Position numbers and translations under genes: made by a program | Assembly (NCBI RefSeq): GCF_009811555.1 | Contig: NZ_BLIN01000003.1 | Location: 1,240,001 to 1,304,000 of the forward strand | DNA length: 64,000 nucleotides | Direction: 5' to 3' | Source: Streptomyces caniferus | GTDB lineage: Bacteria > Actinomycetota > Actinomycetes > Streptomycetales > Streptomycetaceae | Notes under the pieces: generated by a model | Database searches by the model: none | The model's input: the letters and a program-made list of their open reading frames with translations, nothing else | What the model was told of the DNA's origin: nothing | Shown here: positions 16,656 to 25,563 of the stretch, one piece after another | Layout of the letters: every line of letters begins with the position of its first letter | Numbering within the stretch: position 1 is the first letter of the stretch

Positions 16656-17552
16656 TCAGTTCTTCCGCAGGCGTACGTCGAAGGCGTCCCGCAGACCGTC
16701 CCCGATGCAGTGGAAGGCCGCGACGACCAGCACGATCGCCAGGCCCGGCGGGAAGATCAGCCACCAGTAGCCGACCTGGGTGTAGGTGATCCCGGCGGAG
16801 AGCAGCGATCCCCAGTCGGCGGCGGGCGGCGGGACGGACAGGCCCAGGAAGGACAGGTAGGCGACGTAGAGGATGGCGTCGGCCACCTGGAAGGTGGCGT
16901 TGACGAGGACGGTGCCGACGGCGTTGGGGACGATGTGCCGGAAGACCGCCCGCCCTCCGCCGCCGCCCATCAGCCGCATCGCGTGGATGTAGTCGCGGCC
17001 GCGCAGCGCCAGCGCCTCGCCGCGGATGAGCCGGGCCGGGGAGAGCCAGGCGACGGAGGCGATGATCAGGATGAGGACGGGCTTGCTGGGGGTGACGATC
17101 GCGGCGACCACGACGAGCAGGAAGAGCGCGGGGATGGCGAGCGCGGCGTCGGTGAGGCGCATCATCACGGCGTCCGTCCAGCCGCCGAAGTAGCCCGCGA
17201 CCGAGCCGTAGACCGTGCCGAAGAGGGTCGCCAACAGGCCTGCGGCCAGGCCGACTTCCAGTGAGGTGCGCCCGCCGTACATCAGCCGGCCGAGCAGGTC
17301 GTAGCCGAGGTCGGTGGTGCCCAGCAGGTGGCCGGCGCCGGGGGCGCGGTTGGCCTGGGAGAGGTCGGTGTGGATCTGGTCGGTGGGGTGGAGCAGCGGG
17401 CCCAGGAAGCAGAAGGCGAGCAGGGCGAGCAGCACCAGGGCGCCGGCGAGGGCGAGCTTGTTGCGGGCGAAGAGGGCGAGCGCACGGCGGGCCGGGCGGG
17501 GGCTTGCCGGGGCCGCTTCGGGCCGGGTGGCGTCGGGGGCGGTGGTCGTCAC
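16656..17552 (-). CDS. oligopeptide ABC transporter permease (DppC-type)
   Basis: This 298-aa inner-membrane permease has an N-terminal segment plus five further hydrophobic helices. The coupling-helix loop is GEALALRGRDYIHAMRLMG (about 185-203), matching the EAA motif, and the N-terminal ARNKLALAG region is typical of DppC/OppC. Its GTG start overlaps the stop of the preceding permease by GTGA, so the two are translationally coupled. Confidence 0.92.
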   Translation of the reverse strand: MTTTAPDATRPEAAPASPRPARRALALFARNKLALAGALVLLALLAFCFLGPLLHPTDQIHTDLSQANRAPGAGHLLGTTDLGYDLLGRLMYGGRTSLEVGLAAGLLATLFGTVYGSVAGYFGGWTDAVMMRLTDAALAIPALFLLVVVAAIVTPSKPVLILIIASVAWLSPARLIRGEALALRGRDYIHAMRLMGGGGGRAVFRHIVPNAVGTVLVNATFQVADAILYVAYLSFLGLSVPPPAADWGSLLSAGITYTQVGYWWLIFPPGLAIVLVVAAFHCIGDGLRDAFDVRLRKN

Positions 17553-18499
17553 GTGACGCTCCTGATGCGCGGGTCGAGGACGGCATAGGCGATATCCGTG
17601 ATCAGGGAGCCGAGGACGGTGGCGACGCCGACGACGAGGGTGACGCCGAGCAGGACGGGGAAGTCCGAGCTCTGGGCCGCGTTCCAGAACAGCAGCCCCA
17701 TCCCCGGGTAGTTGAACATCGACTCGATGACGAGGGTGCCGCTGAAGAGGGTGGGGAGGTAGAGGCCGAGGAGGGTGGCCAGCGGGATCAGGGCGTTGCG
17801 CAGGACGTGCCGGGCCATGATGCGGGCCTCCGACTGGCCCTTGGCGCGTGCGGTGCGTACATAGTCCTCGCCGAGGTTGTCGAGGACGGCGGAGCGCATA
17901 TAGCGGCTGAACGCGGCGATGATGCCGAGGGCCGCGGTCACGACGGGGAGGACAAGCGCGAGCGGGTCGGCGAGGATGCCGCCGACCGTGTCGGCCTGCG
18001 GTGCCTCCGCGGGCAGCAGGGGCAGCTGCTGGCTGAAGACGAGCAGCAGCACCAGGCCGAGGAAGAACACCGGGGTGGCGTAGGCGAGGAAGGCCGCACC
18101 GGTCAGGAGGTGGTCGGCGGCCTTGCCGCGGCGTACGGCCTGCAGGATGCCGAGCGGGACGGCCGACAGCGCGGCGAGCCCGAGCGCGAGACCGGCCAGC
18201 AGGGCGGTCTTGGGCAGCCGTTCGGCGAGCAGGCCGGCCACGCTCCGGTTGAGTTTGTAGGACTCGCCGAGGTCGCCGGTGAGCAGCCGCCCCAGGTATC
18301 CGGCGTACTGCTCGGGCCAGGAACGGTCGTACCCCTGCTGGTGGTTGAAGTGGGCGACGGACTCCGGGGTGGCCTGGACGCCGAGGATGGCGCGGGCCGG
18401 TCCGCCGGGGAGCAGGTGGAGCAGCACGAAGACGATGACGGAGACCAGCAGCAGCACGACGAGGGCCTGCGCGAGGCGTCTGGCCAGGAAGCGGGTCAC
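17549..18499 (-). CDS. oligopeptide ABC transporter permease (DppB-type)
   Basis: This 316-aa permease forms the channel with the DppC-type partner. It opens with the family sequence TRFLARRLAQALVVLLLVSVIVF and contains the EAA-like loop YVRTARAKGQSEARIMARHVLRN (about 210-232) before the last helices. The GTG start at 18499 overlaps the stop of the binding-protein gene (GTGA), which fixes the start and argues for one operon. Confidence 0.92.
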   Translation of the reverse strand: MTRFLARRLAQALVVLLLVSVIVFVLLHLLPGGPARAILGVQATPESVAHFNHQQGYDRSWPEQYAGYLGRLLTGDLGESYKLNRSVAGLLAERLPKTALLAGLALGLAALSAVPLGILQAVRRGKAADHLLTGAAFLAYATPVFFLGLVLLLVFSQQLPLLPAEAPQADTVGGILADPLALVLPVVTAALGIIAAFSRYMRSAVLDNLGEDYVRTARAKGQSEARIMARHVLRNALIPLATLLGLYLPTLFSGTLVIESMFNYPGMGLLFWNAAQSSDFPVLLGVTLVVGVATVLGSLITDIAYAVLDPRIRSVT

Positions 18500-20295
18500 C
18501 GGCCGGCCCCGCCCTTCTTCACGAAGTACCAGTTCTGCGGTGCCAGGGAGAGGGTCGGGTTCTGGTCGATCCCCCGCAGGTCGTTGCGGATGACGGAGAC
18601 CTGATAGGCGGGGTTGGGGGTCCACAGGACCGGGAGCTGACGGGCCACCTCCCGGCCGTAGGTGCGCATCGCGGCCGGGGCGTCGGAGTACTCGGTGGCC
18701 CGGATGAGCCGGTCGGTGCGCGGATCGGACCAGTTGCCCATGTTGGACGGGGCGTGCGTGGCGAAGAGCCGTTCACCGCTGGGGTCGGGCGGGAAGTACC
18801 AGCTGCCCTGGGTGCCGAAGAAGCCGAGCTGCCACTGCGCGCAGCGCGGCTCGGACGTCCGGCAGGGCACGGTGGTGCCCAGCACCGTGTTCAGCGGCTG
18901 CTGCCGGATGTCGAGGGCGATACCGGCCCTGTCGAATGCGGACTTGATGGCCTGCATGGTGTTGGAGGTCTCGGTCGAGCCGGACTGGGAGAGCAGGGTG
19001 AGCCGTAGTTCCTGACCGGCCTCGATACCCGCGCCGCACTCCCCCGCGCCCCTCCCCGGCCGTGCGCAGCGCAGCGTGCCGTCCCGGCCGGCCCAGCCGT
19101 GCGCGGCGAGCAGCGCCTTCGCCCGCCGTGGGTCGTACGGATACGGGTCGCGGTCCAGGAGGCCCGCGGGGACCGGGCCGAGGGTGGGAGCGGCGCTGCC
19201 GTGCCAGATCACCCGGGAGATCGACTTCTGGTCGATCAGGTGCTGGAGCGCCTGGCGCAGATAGGCCTGCCGCAGCAGCGGTCCGGCCGTGGGGTGCTGG
19301 AAGTTGAGGACGATATAGGTGACCGCCCAGCCCTCCCACGGGTCGAGGCGGTAGCCCCGCTCCTCGAACGTGGCGGACTGCGCCATGACGGCGGGCGGGA
19401 TGTAGCCGTAGTCGACACCGCCGGCGCGCAGCACGTTGAATTCGGAGTCGGCGGTGGTGAAGGGCTTGAGGACCACGCGGTCGAGATGCGGCCGGTCGGG
19501 CCCGCGGTAGGACCTGTTGGGGACCAGGGATACCTGTCCCCCGGTGGTCCATTTCTCGATGCGCCAGGGCCCGTCGACGGTCTTCCACAGCGGATCCGTG
19601 GCGAACCGCGAGAACTGTCCGGCATGCCGCATCAGCCGGGCGAAGGTCCGCTCGGGGCTCTGGCGGCCGGGGTTCCAGGCGTGTGCGGGGAGGGCGACGA
19701 AGTCCTGGAGCTCGTTGGCGGTGAACCACGCCGGGTTGTAGGCGCGGTCCAGCCGGAGGCGGAAGGTGCGGTCGTCGACGGTCTCGAAGGCCGTGACGTC
19801 GTCCGGCATCAGCTTCGGCGTGTATCCGGCCCAGTCCTGCTTGTTGTGCCGGATCAGATCGAACCAGAACTTCACATCGCGGGTGGTGACGGGCTTGCCG
19901 TCGGACCACGTGTAGCCCTTCTTCAGCGTGATGCTGACGGTGGTGTTCCCGTCGCTGTAACGGGGCGCTCGCGCGAGGCCGCGGGGCGAGTCCATGGTCA
20001 GCCCGTCGCCCTTCCGCTCGGGTGCGAACAGCGGCAGGAACAGCAGGTTCTGGATGGCGCTGTTGTACGAGGCCAGGTAGCCGGGGGCGCCGATGGGGAA
20101 GATCCAGTTGGGGGTGGCGGCGGGCGGCAGGGCCATGGTGGCCGTGCCGCCCTCGACGGGCGTCCCGCCGGTGGCGCCGAGGTGGGTGACAACGTTGCCA
20201 GACGGGTCGCAGCCGACGAGCGCGAGGATGCCGAGCAGGACGGCGGCGGCCGTACGCCCCAGGGGCCCGCGGATGCGTGTGCTGCGCAGACCCAT
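18496..20295 (-). CDS. oligopeptide ABC transporter substrate-binding lipoprotein
   Basis: This 600-aa extracytoplasmic solute-binding protein of family 5 delivers peptides to the permeases. The signal peptide ends in a lipobox LALVGC with Cys29 as the lipid anchor. Family features include TLKKGYTWSDGKPVTTRDVKF (about 135) and several aromatic pocket segments. ATG 20295 has GGAGG a few bases upstream; a longer upstream frame lacks one. It is the first gene of the importer operon and is divergent from the ROK regulator, which suggests joint control. Confidence 0.92.
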   Translation of the reverse strand: MGLRSTRIRGPLGRTAAAVLLGILALVGCDPSGNVVTHLGATGGTPVEGGTATMALPPAATPNWIFPIGAPGYLASYNSAIQNLLFLPLFAPERKGDGLTMDSPRGLARAPRYSDGNTTVSITLKKGYTWSDGKPVTTRDVKFWFDLIRHNKQDWAGYTPKLMPDDVTAFETVDDRTFRLRLDRAYNPAWFTANELQDFVALPAHAWNPGRQSPERTFARLMRHAGQFSRFATDPLWKTVDGPWRIEKWTTGGQVSLVPNRSYRGPDRPHLDRVVLKPFTTADSEFNVLRAGGVDYGYIPPAVMAQSATFEERGYRLDPWEGWAVTYIVLNFQHPTAGPLLRQAYLRQALQHLIDQKSISRVIWHGSAAPTLGPVPAGLLDRDPYPYDPRRAKALLAAHGWAGRDGTLRCARPGRGAGECGAGIEAGQELRLTLLSQSGSTETSNTMQAIKSAFDRAGIALDIRQQPLNTVLGTTVPCRTSEPRCAQWQLGFFGTQGSWYFPPDPSGERLFATHAPSNMGNWSDPRTDRLIRATEYSDAPAAMRTYGREVARQLPVLWTPNPAYQVSVIRNDLRGIDQNPTLSLAPQNWYFVKKGGAGR

Positions 20296-20393
20296 ACCGC
20301 CTCCGGGATATCGCCGGTCGAGGAGTGCGAGCAAAGTACGGAGGGCCGGGAAAAGAAGTCAAGACCTTGGCGAAACCACATCAACTGCGTTCT

Positions 20394-20443
20394 ACTGGCG
20401 GCCAGTTGGTTCCTGGACTTCCTTCGATCGGCGAAGGAAGTCC
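20394..20443. promoter_or_regulatory. palindromic operator region between importer and ROK gene
   Basis: A perfect inverted repeat with 12-bp arms, GGACTTCCTTCG (20415-20426) and its complement (20432-20443), separated by 5 bp, is the best operator candidate for the adjacent ROK regulator. A smaller dyad ACTGG-CGG-CCAGT lies at 20394-20406. The position between divergent genes is that of a shared operator; an RNA hairpin in the ROK leader is the alternative. Confidence 0.6.
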
Positions 20444-20540
20444 GTGCCGCGGAGGGGACCGTTCCATGCCGCGGCACAGCCTGCCCGTCGCCCCCTCTCG
20501 CCGCGCGCCACCACCTCCCCCACGAGCCGAAAGGCGCCCC

Positions 20541-21719
20541 ATGACCGCCTCCGAGGAGCGGCCCGGCTCCGCCGCACATGTCCTCGAACTCGTCGCGAAC
20601 GGCACCGCCGCCTCCCGCGCCGACCTCGTACGCCACCTCGGGCTCGCCGCGTCCACCGTCTCCCTCCGCGTCCAGGAACTCGTCGAGGCCGGGCTGCTGG
20701 CCGAATCCGGCGAGGGCGCCTCGCGCGGCGGCCGGCGCCCGAGGCTCCTCCGGGTCGCGGACCGGGGCGCCGTGGCACTCGCCGCCGACCTGGGCAGCCA
20801 TCATCTCCGTACCGGTGCGGTGGGGCTGACCGGTGACGCCTTCGACCTCGCCGAGCGCGCCTTCGACCTGACCGCGGGGCCCGGACCCGCCCTGGACGCG
20901 CTCGTCGGGCAACTGACGGTGCTGGCCGAGCGGCAGCGGGCGGCCGGACGTACGGTGCGCGGCGTCGGGGTGGGCTTTCCCGGGCCGGTCGACGCGGACG
21001 GCGCGCGGATCATCGCCCCGTCCCGGATGCCCGGCTGGCACCTGTTCCCGCTGCGCGACCGGCTGGCGGACCGCCTCGGTCTGCCGGTGGTGCTCGACAA
21101 CGACGCCAACATGATGGCGCTGGGCGAACATCGCGCCGCCCACCCCGCCCGGCGCCATCTGGTCGTCGTCAAGGCGGGCCGTGGCATCGGTTCCGGTGTC
21201 ATCAGCGACGGCCGGCTGCACCGCGGGGCGCGCGGCTCGGCCGGTGACATCAGCCATGTCCGGGTGGACCAGGCGGCCCGGCTCCCGTGCTCCTGCGGCA
21301 ACATCGGGTGCCTGGAGACCGTGGCGAGCGGCGCCGCGATCGCCGCCGCGCTGCGCCGCACGGGCCTCGCCGTCGACTCGACGACCGACATCCTCCGGCT
21401 GGTCGAGAACGGCCGGCCGCATGCCACCACGCTGGTGCGCCAGGCCGGCCGGGACATCGGCGCGGTGCTCGCCGTCGTCGTGAACTTCTTCAACCCCGAA
21501 GCGGTGGTCCTCGGCGGCGCGCTCTCCCGGGTCCAGCCGCTGGTCGCGGCCGTACGCGGCATGCTCTACGAGCGCTGTCTGCCGATGGCCACCAGCGAAC
21601 TCACCATCGACGCCGCCGTCTGCGGCCCGGACGCGGGGCTGCTGGGCGCCGGCCATGCCGTGCTGCGCCGGCCGGCCCCCGCGGACGAACCGCCCGCGCC
21701 GGCCGCCGGAAGCCGCTGA
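20541..21719 (+). CDS. ROK-family transcriptional regulator
   Basis: This 392-aa protein has an N-terminal winged helix (about residues 10-60, NGTAASRADLVRHLGLAASTVSLRVQELV) joined to a ROK sugar-kinase-like domain. The ATPase/sugar segments are GVGVGFPGPVDADG (about 145-158) and LDNDANMMALGE, and the zinc motif is CSCGNIGCLE with Cys250, Cys252 and Cys257. ROK repressors usually sense a sugar or its derivative. It lies between the importer operon and the M81 peptidase gene, 51 bp upstream of the latter on the same strand, so it probably controls both. Confidence 0.9.
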   Translation: MTASEERPGSAAHVLELVANGTAASRADLVRHLGLAASTVSLRVQELVEAGLLAESGEGASRGGRRPRLLRVADRGAVALAADLGSHHLRTGAVGLTGDAFDLAERAFDLTAGPGPALDALVGQLTVLAERQRAAGRTVRGVGVGFPGPVDADGARIIAPSRMPGWHLFPLRDRLADRLGLPVVLDNDANMMALGEHRAAHPARRHLVVVKAGRGIGSGVISDGRLHRGARGSAGDISHVRVDQAARLPCSCGNIGCLETVASGAAIAAALRRTGLAVDSTTDILRLVENGRPHATTLVRQAGRDIGAVLAVVVNFFNPEAVVLGGALSRVQPLVAAVRGMLYERCLPMATSELTIDAAVCGPDAGLLGAGHAVLRRPAPADEPPAPAAGSR

Positions 21720-21770
21720 CCCACGGCCCGCCGGCCCCGCCCCAGGACCGCCCCACGGAAGGTGTGCCCC

Positions 21771-23294
21771 ATGCCCTCAGCCACCAGCCGCCGGTTCCGC
21801 ATCGGCATCGGCGGAATGGCCATCGAATCCAGCCAGTTCTGCCCGCACCGCTCGGCGTACGACGACTTCCGCGTCACCCGGGGAGCCGCCCTGCTGGACC
21901 GCTACGCCTGGACCCGCCCGGACGGCGAACTGGCCGAGCTGGTCGAGTGGGTGCCACTGGTGCATGCCGTCGCGGTGCCCGGCGGGCCGGTCGAGCGCGC
22001 CACCTACGAACGCATCAAGGATGAACTGACCGGCCGCATCCGGGAGTCGGGGCCGCTGGACGGTCTGGTCTACGACATCCACGGCGCGATGAGCGTGGTC
22101 GGGCTGGACGACGCGGAGGCCGATCTGACCGACGCGGTGCGGGCCGCCACCGGACCCGGCACCCTGATCTCGGCCGCCATGGATCTGCACGGCAATGTCT
22201 CGCGGCGCTTCGCCGCGCAGCTCGATCTGCTCACCGCGCACCGGATGGCCCCGCACGAGGACGCCTGGCTGACCCGGGAGCGGGCCGCCCGCAAGCTCGT
22301 CGGGCGGCTGGTCCGGGGGACGGGGCGCCCGCACCGGGCCTGGGTGCAGATTCCGGTCCTCCTCCCCGGCGAGAAGACCAGCACCCGGCGCGAGCCCGCC
22401 GCCTCGCTCTACGGCCGGCTGGCCTCGGTCGAGGCACTCGACGGGGTCGTGGACGCGGCGCTCTGGGTGGGGTACGCCTGGGCCGACGAGGAGCGCTGCC
22501 GGGCCGCCGTGGTGGTCACCGCGGACGATCCCGAACTCGCCGTGGCACAGGCCGGGTCCCTGGCCCGCGCGTACTGGGACGCCCGCCGGGACTTCGTCTT
22601 CGTCGGCCCGACCGGCGACGCGGACGCCTGCATCGCCCGCGCCGTCGCCTCCCCCGCCCGCCCGTTCCTGATCAGCGACTCCGGCGACAACCCGACCGCG
22701 GGCGGAGCCGGCGACCTCGCCCATATGCTCGGCCGGCTGCTGGCCCACGAGGAGTTGGCGAGCGGCCGGGTCACCGCGCTGCACCCGGGCATCACCGACC
22801 CGGAGGCGGTCGCGGCCTGTTTCGACGCCGGGACGGGTGCCGAGGTCACGCTTTTTGTGGGCGGCCGGTTCAGCGCGGGCACCGGCCCGTACGCGCAGCC
22901 CTGCGAACTGACCGGCACGGTCACCGCCCTGGAGGACGCGGTCGCTCCCGGCTCCGGCGGGCGGCGGGAGAATCCGGCCTACGACGGGCGCGGCCGGTCC
23001 GCGGCGGTCACCCGCGGCGGGGTGACGGTGGTGCTGACCGAGCGGCGGCGCCCGTTCCACACCCGGGCGGACTTCGGGTCGCTGGACCCGCTGGCCTATG
23101 ACCTGGTGGTCGTCAAGATCGGATACCTGGAGCCGGAGCTCCATGCGATGGCCGCGGACTGGCTGCTGGCGCTCACCCCGGGCGCGGTGGACCAGGACCT
23201 GCTGCGGCTGGGGCACCACAAGGTGCTGCGGCCCCTCTACCCCTTCGACGACGAGGGGTTCGAGGAGCCGGACCTCACCCCGGAACTCCTGTAG
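21771..23294 (+). CDS. M81-family metallopeptidase (MlrC-like)
   Basis: This 507-aa protein has the MlrC/M81 architecture: an N-terminal DUF1485-like domain (RIGIGGMAIESSQFCPH at the start, YDIHGAMSVVG at about 106, SAAMDLHGNVS at about 143, TAHRMAPHEDAWL at about 160) and a C-terminal domain (ISDSGDNPTAGGAGD at about 305). The family is named after microcystin-degrading MlrC, which cleaves linear peptides, but most members are uncharacterised. GGAAGG lies 8 bases before the ATG at 21771. Genomic pairing with an oligopeptide importer suggests hydrolysis of an imported peptide or peptide-like compound. Confidence 0.88.
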   Translation: MPSATSRRFRIGIGGMAIESSQFCPHRSAYDDFRVTRGAALLDRYAWTRPDGELAELVEWVPLVHAVAVPGGPVERATYERIKDELTGRIRESGPLDGLVYDIHGAMSVVGLDDAEADLTDAVRAATGPGTLISAAMDLHGNVSRRFAAQLDLLTAHRMAPHEDAWLTRERAARKLVGRLVRGTGRPHRAWVQIPVLLPGEKTSTRREPAASLYGRLASVEALDGVVDAALWVGYAWADEERCRAAVVVTADDPELAVAQAGSLARAYWDARRDFVFVGPTGDADACIARAVASPARPFLISDSGDNPTAGGAGDLAHMLGRLLAHEELASGRVTALHPGITDPEAVAACFDAGTGAEVTLFVGGRFSAGTGPYAQPCELTGTVTALEDAVAPGSGGRRENPAYDGRGRSAAVTRGGVTVVLTERRRPFHTRADFGSLDPLAYDLVVVKIGYLEPELHAMAADWLLALTPGAVDQDLLRLGHHKVLRPLYPFDDEGFEEPDLTPELL

Positions 23295-23362
23295 GGGTGA
23301 GGGGGCGGGGCCGAGACCCTGCGCCGCCCCCTGGCAGAGGTCTCCAGGGCTCGTCCCGCCGA

Positions 23363-23394
23363 GCACCCGCACCGGGTCCGGCCGGTGCGGGTGC
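23363..23394. terminator. bidirectional terminator
   Basis: A 13-bp perfect stem (GCACCCGCACCGG at 23363-23375 with 23382-23394) and 6-base loop lie between the converging M81 and helR genes. Confidence 0.8.
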
Positions 23395-23415
23395 GGCGCG
23401 AGCCCGGCCCCGTCG

Positions 23416-25563
23416 TCAGGAGCTCGTGAGCACGACGAGTTGCCGGGTCGCGCGGGTCATCGCGACGTAGCGGTCGACGGTTCCCTCGATGCCCTGGCCG
23501 AACGTCTCCGGGTCGATGAGGACGACCAGGTCGAACTCGAGCCCCTTCGACAGTTCCGGCGTCAGCGACCGGACGCGGGACGTCGCCCGGAACGTGGGGT
23601 CGCCGATGACGCAGGCGATTCCGTCGGCATGCTCTGCGAGCCAGGTGTCGAGGAACGGGTCGAGGTCCGCGACGGATCCGTGGACGACGGGGACGCCGCT
23701 GCTGCGGATGGAGGCCGGCACATTGGCGTCCGGGAGCGCAGCGCGGATGACCCGCTCGGCTTCCGTCATGACCTCTTCCGGCGTGCGGTAGTTGATGCTC
23801 AGCGAGGCCACGGTGATCCGGTCGAGCCCGGCCCGTTCGAGCCGTTCCTGCCACGACTCCGTGAACCCGTGCCGGGCCTGGGCGCGGTCGCCGACGAGGG
23901 TGAAGCTCCGGGACGGGCAGCGGAGCAGCAGCATCTGCCACTCGGCGTCGGTCAGTTCCTGCGCCTCGTCCACGATGATGTGCGCGAACGGGCCGGCGAG
24001 CAGGTCCGGTTCGGCGCCGGGCAGCGCACCCTCGTCGATCAGGGTGTCCTGCAGGTCCTGTCCGTGCAGCATCGTCACCGCGCCTTCCCCGTCGTCGTCG
24101 GCCTCCAGCAGACCGTCGATGACATCGGCCCGGCGCGCGCGTTCGGCGGCGACGGAGGCAGCGTGCCGACGCTTGCGCACCGATGCCTCCGGGTCGCCGA
24201 GCCGCTGCCGTGCCGCGTCCAGGAGCGGCAGGTCGGATTCCGTCCAGGCCTGGGCGTCCGTGCGCTGCAGTCGGCGGATGTCGTCAGGGGCGAGCCAGGG
24301 GGCGCACTTGCGCAGGTAGGCGGGCACCGTCCACAGATCTCCGACGAGGTCGGTCGCTTCGAGCATCGGCCAGGCACGGTTGAGGGTCCTGATCAGCTCC
24401 CGGTCCCGCAGCAGCGATCTGCGGAGCAGGTCGGGCGGGGCCTCGCTGTCGTCCTTGTCCATCAGGATCGTGAGCAGCTCGTCCCGGATCTGGTCGCGCG
24501 CCTCGTTGTGCGGAGTACCCGGTTCCACCGCGTCGAACGCCGCCGCCCAGTCGTCGGGACTCAGACAGAGATCGGACCAGTGGGTCGAGACCGTCATCCC
24601 CTCGGTGGGCGGCTCCTCGTAGATGCCCACGGCCGGTTCGATCGCCTTCACCAGGTCCGCCGACGACTTCAAGAGGGCCACCCGCGGGTCGGGCTCGACG
24701 CCCGCTCCGGCTCCCTCGGGAACGAGGTCGCGCAGGATGCAGGTCTGCACGCCCTCCTCGCCGAGGCTGGGCAGGACATCGGCGACATAGGCCAGGTAGG
24801 GGCGGCTCGGACCGACGAACAGCACGCCGCCCCGACGGTGGCCGAGTCGGGGGTCGGCGTAGAGGAGGTGGGCGGCGCGGTGCAGCGCGACGACGGTCTT
24901 GCCGGTACCGGGGCCGCCGTCGACGACGAGCGCGCCACGGGATCCCGCCCGGATGACGGCGTCCTGGTCGGCCTGGATGGTGGCGAGCACATCGCGCATC
25001 CGGGCCGACCGGTTGCCGCCCAGGCTGGCGATGAACGCGGACTGGTCGTCGAGCGCGGCGTGCCCGTCGAGTCCGTCGGCGGTGAACACCTCGTCCCAGT
25101 AGTCGCTGATCCGGGCGCGGGTCCAGCGGTACCTGCGGCGGCTCGCCAGGCCCATCGGGTTGGCGTGGGTCGCCGCGAAGAACGGCTCGGCCGCGGGGGA
25201 ACGCCAGTCGAGCAGCAGCCGGCGTCCCGCGCTGTCGGTGAGGCCGAGGCGTCCGATGTACACGGGCTCGGGGTCGTCCGCCCGGACGAAGTGCCCCAGG
25301 CACAGGTCCAGACCGAAGCGGCGCAGGGCACGCAGGCGGCCGGTCAGCCGGTGGACCTCGGTGTCCCGGTCCATCGCCGCCCGGCCGGCGCCGCCGGGCG
25401 CCTTGCGCTCGGCCTCCAGGCGGTCGGAGAGTTCGGCGATCGACTGGTCGAGGCACTCCGCGATGGCCGCGAACTGCCGCTCGTCGTCGGCGATCAGCGC
25501 CGGGTCGGCCTTGGGGGCAAGACGGTCGGGGAGGTCGAACGCACTGGTGGTCAGGGGGTTCAT
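23416..25563 (-). CDS. helR: HelR, RNA polymerase-protecting helicase-like ATPase
   Basis: This 715-aa HelD-type superfamily 1 ATPase is predicted to displace rifamycins from RNA polymerase and to rescue stalled enzyme. The N-terminal 25-60 region is a charged coiled coil of the type that enters the secondary channel. Walker A is GGPGTGKT (216-223), Walker B is VDEAQELTD (about 510), and motif III/IV elements GDRAQARHGF and INYRTPEEV follow. The C-terminal TPELSKGLEFDLVVL and YVAMTRATRQLVVL close the fold. The ATG at 25563 has GGAG 8 bases upstream. A canonical rifamycin-associated element lies 208 bp upstream, which favours HelR over a general HelD. Confidence 0.9.
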   Translation of the reverse strand: MNPLTTSAFDLPDRLAPKADPALIADDERQFAAIAECLDQSIAELSDRLEAERKAPGGAGRAAMDRDTEVHRLTGRLRALRRFGLDLCLGHFVRADDPEPVYIGRLGLTDSAGRRLLLDWRSPAAEPFFAATHANPMGLASRRRYRWTRARISDYWDEVFTADGLDGHAALDDQSAFIASLGGNRSARMRDVLATIQADQDAVIRAGSRGALVVDGGPGTGKTVVALHRAAHLLYADPRLGHRRGGVLFVGPSRPYLAYVADVLPSLGEEGVQTCILRDLVPEGAGAGVEPDPRVALLKSSADLVKAIEPAVGIYEEPPTEGMTVSTHWSDLCLSPDDWAAAFDAVEPGTPHNEARDQIRDELLTILMDKDDSEAPPDLLRRSLLRDRELIRTLNRAWPMLEATDLVGDLWTVPAYLRKCAPWLAPDDIRRLQRTDAQAWTESDLPLLDAARQRLGDPEASVRKRRHAASVAAERARRADVIDGLLEADDDGEGAVTMLHGQDLQDTLIDEGALPGAEPDLLAGPFAHIIVDEAQELTDAEWQMLLLRCPSRSFTLVGDRAQARHGFTESWQERLERAGLDRITVASLSINYRTPEEVMTEAERVIRAALPDANVPASIRSSGVPVVHGSVADLDPFLDTWLAEHADGIACVIGDPTFRATSRVRSLTPELSKGLEFDLVVLIDPETFGQGIEGTVDRYVAMTRATRQLVVLTSS

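Noticed and set aside
14279..16789. 836-codon plus-strand frame
   Set aside because: Antisense to the double ABC ATPase, whose Walker motifs are unmistakable; composition is low-complexity.
21771..23294. Microcystin degradation role for the M81 protein
   Set aside because: The other mlr genes are missing and most M81 members are outside that pathway.
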